A stretch of 9,268 nucleotides of DNA, taken from assembly GCA_001313065.1 (NCBI GenBank), contig BBFD01000161.1, positions 1 to 9,268 on the forward strand, in the 5' to 3' direction. Within the stretch, counting starts at the first letter, position 1, and every line of letters starts with the position of its first letter. Shown here one piece after another: positions 7,625 to 9,268 of this stretch. This stretch comes from Silvimonas sp. JCM 19000. Its GTDB lineage: Bacteria; Pseudomonadota; Gammaproteobacteria; Burkholderiales; Chitinibacteraceae. The translations under genes and the position numbers were made by a program. A model generated the notes under the pieces. The model saw only the letters and a list, made by a program, of their open reading frames with translations, was not told where the DNA came from and did no database searches.

Positions 7625-8118
7625 ATGAAGAACATCGCTGGCTTTATCGTTACGGCAATCGCCTTGATCGGCGCACCGGGCGCCTATGCCGTCACCACGC
7701 AATCGTCGCAGTTCCAGGTGAACCTGACGTTGCAGGCGGCGTGCACGATTACCTCTTCGGCGCTTAATTTTGGTACCCAGGGCGTGCTGACTTCGGCCAT
7801 CAACCAGAGCACGCAACTGAGTGTTACTTGTACCAACTCAGCGCCCTATAGCGTGGGGCTGGACGCAGGCAACGTGACCGGTTCAGCGGTATCCAGCCGC
7901 TTGTTGCAAGCTGCGCCGGCGGCCCGACGGTGGCGTTTCAGCTGTATCAGGATTCCAGCCGCTCACAAATCTGGGGCAACACCGTGGGCGTCGACGCCAT
8001 GACCGGGGTTGGCAACGGCAGCGCGCAGACCTTGTCGGTATATGGCCAGATTGCCCCGCAAAGCACGCCGGCAGCCGGCACGTATTCAACAACGATTACC
8101 GCGACGATCTCATTCTGA
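7625..8118 (+). CDS. SCPU-type (spore coat U domain) pilin, Csu-like (one frameshift)
   Basis: Likely major structural subunit of the pilus made by the chaperone and usher encoded upstream. ATG at 7625 follows GGAG at 7612-7615 with 9-base spacing. A signal peptide of about 22 residues (MKNIAGFIVTAIALIGAPGA, then YA) is followed by FQVNLTLQAACTITSSALNF and LSVTCTNSAPYSVGLDAGNV, the SCPU pattern with Cys40 and Cys69. The second half, after a frame change near 7905 (one base missing, just after SSRLLQ), reads VAFQLYQDSSRSQIWGNTVG, then TLSVYGQIAPQSTPAAGTYS and TTITATISF, a typical C-terminus. The reconstructed length is about 164 residues, normal for the family. It lies 157 bases after the first pilin and is followed by a strong terminator, so it ends the pilus locus. 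Confidence 0.85.
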
Positions 8119-8193
8119 TTTTGTAAAAAAAACGCAGATCGCGCCTAACCACATTCGCTACGCAAGGTGAATGGGCTGTTGTGGCAGGGACGG

Positions 8194-8223
8194 AAAAGGT
8201 CAGCCTTCGGGCTGGCCTTTTTT
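8194..8223 (+). terminator. Rho-independent terminator with UUCG loop, end of pilus locus
   Basis: GGTCAGCC (8198-8205), loop TTCG (8206-8209), GGCTGGCC (8210-8217), then six Ts (8218-8223). The stem has one G-T pair. Four As before the stem can pair with the T tract, so some activity on the opposite strand is possible. It lies 75 bases past the pilin stop and insulates the peptidase gene. Confidence 0.9.
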
Positions 8224-8353
8224 GCTTTTTTGCCGTCCGGCGCGGCGCTGGGCGGGAATGGGGGCTATCCCACATGTCAGCGCCATGTCATTGCGGCACA
8301 ATGAGCGCCCGGTTACCGCACAGATACATGTCGGATACAACAAGGACATCGCT

Positions 8354-9115
8354 ATGAACACCCCTACTCGTTACGCCCTGCTCTGCAGCATGGTGGCCAC
8401 TTTGTCGGCCTGCGCCGGCAGTGGCATGGATACCAACGCGCTGCTGGATTCCGGCGTCAAAGCGGCCCAGGCGGCCACGCTGACCGACACCGACATGCGC
8501 ACGCTCACGGCGCAGTCGTGCCAGCAAATGGATGCCAAATCGCAGATTGCGGCGGCCAATAGCAACTACGTCAAACGGCTGGCCAGCATCAGCAAAGGCC
8601 TGCCCACCGAGATCAACGGCCAGGCGCTCAATTTCAAGGTGTATCAAACCAAAGAGGTCAACGCGTGGGCCATGGCTAACGGCTGCGTGCGGGTATACAG
8701 CGGCTTGATGGACATGATGAGCGACGACGAAGTCCGCGCGGTGCTGGGCCATGAAATTGGCCATGTGGCGCTGGGGCACAGCCGCAAGGCGGCGCAGACA
8801 GCATATGGCATTGCGGCGGCACGCGGTGCGGTGGGGGCTTTGGGTAACTCAACGGTGTCGGCATTGAGCAAATCGCAGCTGGCGGATTTTGGCGAGCAAC
8901 TGGTGAATGCGCAGTTCTCGCAGAAGCAGGAAAGCCAGGCGGATGATTATTCGTTTGATCTGCTCAAATCCAAGGGCTACAACCCGCAGGCGCTGGTGAG
9001 CAGCTTCCAGAAGCTGGCGACGCTGGATGGCGGGCAGAGCAGCATCATGAGTTCGCATCCGTCTTCGGCGGATCGGGCGAAGCATATTCAGCAGCGGATT
9101 GCGAGCGGGAAGTGA
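8354..9115 (+). CDS. M48-family zinc metallopeptidase lipoprotein (LoiP/YggG-like)
   Basis: Membrane-anchored periplasmic protease of 253 residues, probably in envelope protein quality control by analogy with E. coli LoiP (YggG). ATG at 8354 has AAGGA with 7-base spacing. The N-terminus is a lipoprotein signal with lipobox LSAC (Cys20); residue +2 is Ala, not Asp, so export to the outer membrane is expected. The zinc site HEIGH is at residues 133-137 within VLGHEIGHVALGH, and the third ligand is Glu193 in QESQADDY, the M48 helix. The C-terminal SSHPSSADRAKHIQQRI is also typical of the family. Length and motifs are complete and the frame is intact. It has its own leader downstream of the pilus terminator, so it is probably a separate transcription unit. 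No link to pilus assembly can be shown. Confidence 0.92.
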   Translation: MNTPTRYALLCSMVATLSACAGSGMDTNALLDSGVKAAQAATLTDTDMRTLTAQSCQQMDAKSQIAAANSNYVKRLASISKGLPTEINGQALNFKVYQTKEVNAWAMANGCVRVYSGLMDMMSDDEVRAVLGHEIGHVALGHSRKAAQTAYGIAAARGAVGALGNSTVSALSKSQLADFGEQLVNAQFSQKQESQADDYSFDLLKSKGYNPQALVSSFQKLATLDGGQSSIMSSHPSSADRAKHIQQRIASGK

Positions 9116-9119
9116 GGCG

Positions 9120-9137
9120 GCGGGCGCTGCGGGCGCT
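9120..9137. repeat. Tandem 9-bp repeat GCGGGCGCT x2
   Basis: Two head-to-tail copies of GCGGGCGCT begin five bases after the peptidase stop codon. A further partial copy, GGGCGCT, lies at 9153-9159. It forms part of the short-repeat block that fills the end of the window. Confidence 0.6.
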
Positions 9138-9162
9138 ATGTTTTTGGGGTTTGGGCGCTTAG

Positions 9163-9246
9163 CTGCGGCGCGTGTTTTGATGTTCGGTTTTGGCTGACCT
9201 GAAACCCTTAACCGCTTGAGCCTGCGGCGCATGTTTTGATGTTCGG
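9163..9246. repeat. Pair of 25-bp direct repeats
   Basis: Copies at 9163-9187 and 9222-9246 share 24 of 25 bases (core TGTTTTGATGTTCGG preceded by CTGCGGCGC and one variable base). A weaker partial match starts at 9127. The copies are 59 bases apart start to start. No gene is visible here on either strand, so this looks like a dispersed intergenic repeat. Confidence 0.65.
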
Positions 9247-9258
9247 CTGGTGCCGAAC
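9241..9258. repeat. Perfect 7-bp hairpin GTTCGGC/GCCGAAC
   Basis: GTTCGGC (9241-9247) and GCCGAAC (9252-9258) pair around a TGGT loop. The left arm is the end of the second 25-bp repeat. No clear T tract follows on the + strand (AAATCTTTAA), so it is only a weak terminator candidate for the peptidase gene. Confidence 0.4.
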
Positions 9259-9268
9259 AAATCTTTAA

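Noticed and set aside
4251..8132. Eight-base A or T runs (4251-4258, 5683-5690, 6889-6896, 7058-7065, 8125-8132) as phase-variation switches
   Set aside because: Most are non-coding or, as at 5683-5690, keep the frame; nothing in one sequence shows length variation.
8313..8341. TTACCG-N17-TACAAC as promoter of the peptidase gene
   Set aside because: Transcription would start about at 8348, downstream of the Shine-Dalgarno sequence at 8342-8346.
1..9268. CRISPR array, tRNA, rRNA, transposase or integrase genes
   Set aside because: No regularly spaced repeats, cloverleaf with CCA-type end, rRNA signatures or recombinase motifs were seen on either strand.

Overview
The window is GC-rich DNA (roughly 60% by eye). 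All convincing genes lie on the + strand. Protein content points to a Gram-negative proteobacterium, most likely a betaproteobacterium: a HAMP chemoreceptor, a periplasmic pilus chaperone, an outer-membrane usher, spore-coat-U (SCPU)-type pilin subunits and a lipoprotein M48 peptidase. The taxon is inferred from protein style, not from a marker gene.

Layout: a factor-independent terminator of an upstream gene (8-34). Then a possible three-gene group: a methyl-accepting chemotaxis protein with a C-terminal sensor-like domain (122-1931), overlapping by ATGA a DNA-deoxyinosine-glycosylase-like protein (1928-2419), then a HAD-family phosphatase (2458-3108). After a 376-bp intergenic region comes an archaic (Csu-like) chaperone-usher locus: chaperone (3485-4226), usher (about 4228-6555), a 534-bp non-coding stretch, an unusually short SCPU-like subunit (7090-7467) and a standard SCPU pilin (7625-8118). 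A strong UUCG-loop terminator (8194-8223) closes the locus. A LoiP/YggG-like M48 metallopeptidase lipoprotein (8354-9115) follows, and the window ends in short GC-rich repeats.

The most striking property of the raw sequence is frame breakage. Five of the eight genes can be read end to end only by assuming single-base indels: about 10 one-base deletions and two one-base insertions, the insertions both in six-A runs. Once these are restored every broken gene becomes a full-length, conserved protein with a reading length divisible by three, and I see no in-frame stops. This pattern fits uncorrected sequencing or assembly error better than gene decay, so these loci are annotated as single CDSs with noted frameshifts.

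Functionally, the pilus genes would build a surface fibre: the chaperone delivers SCPU subunits to the usher. No two-domain tip adhesin is present in the window. I did not find a clearly undescribed system. The best leads are the aberrant first pilin, the C-terminally extended receptor, a 12-bp motif repeated upstream of both pilins with a near copy upstream of the peptidase gene, and the terminal repeats.
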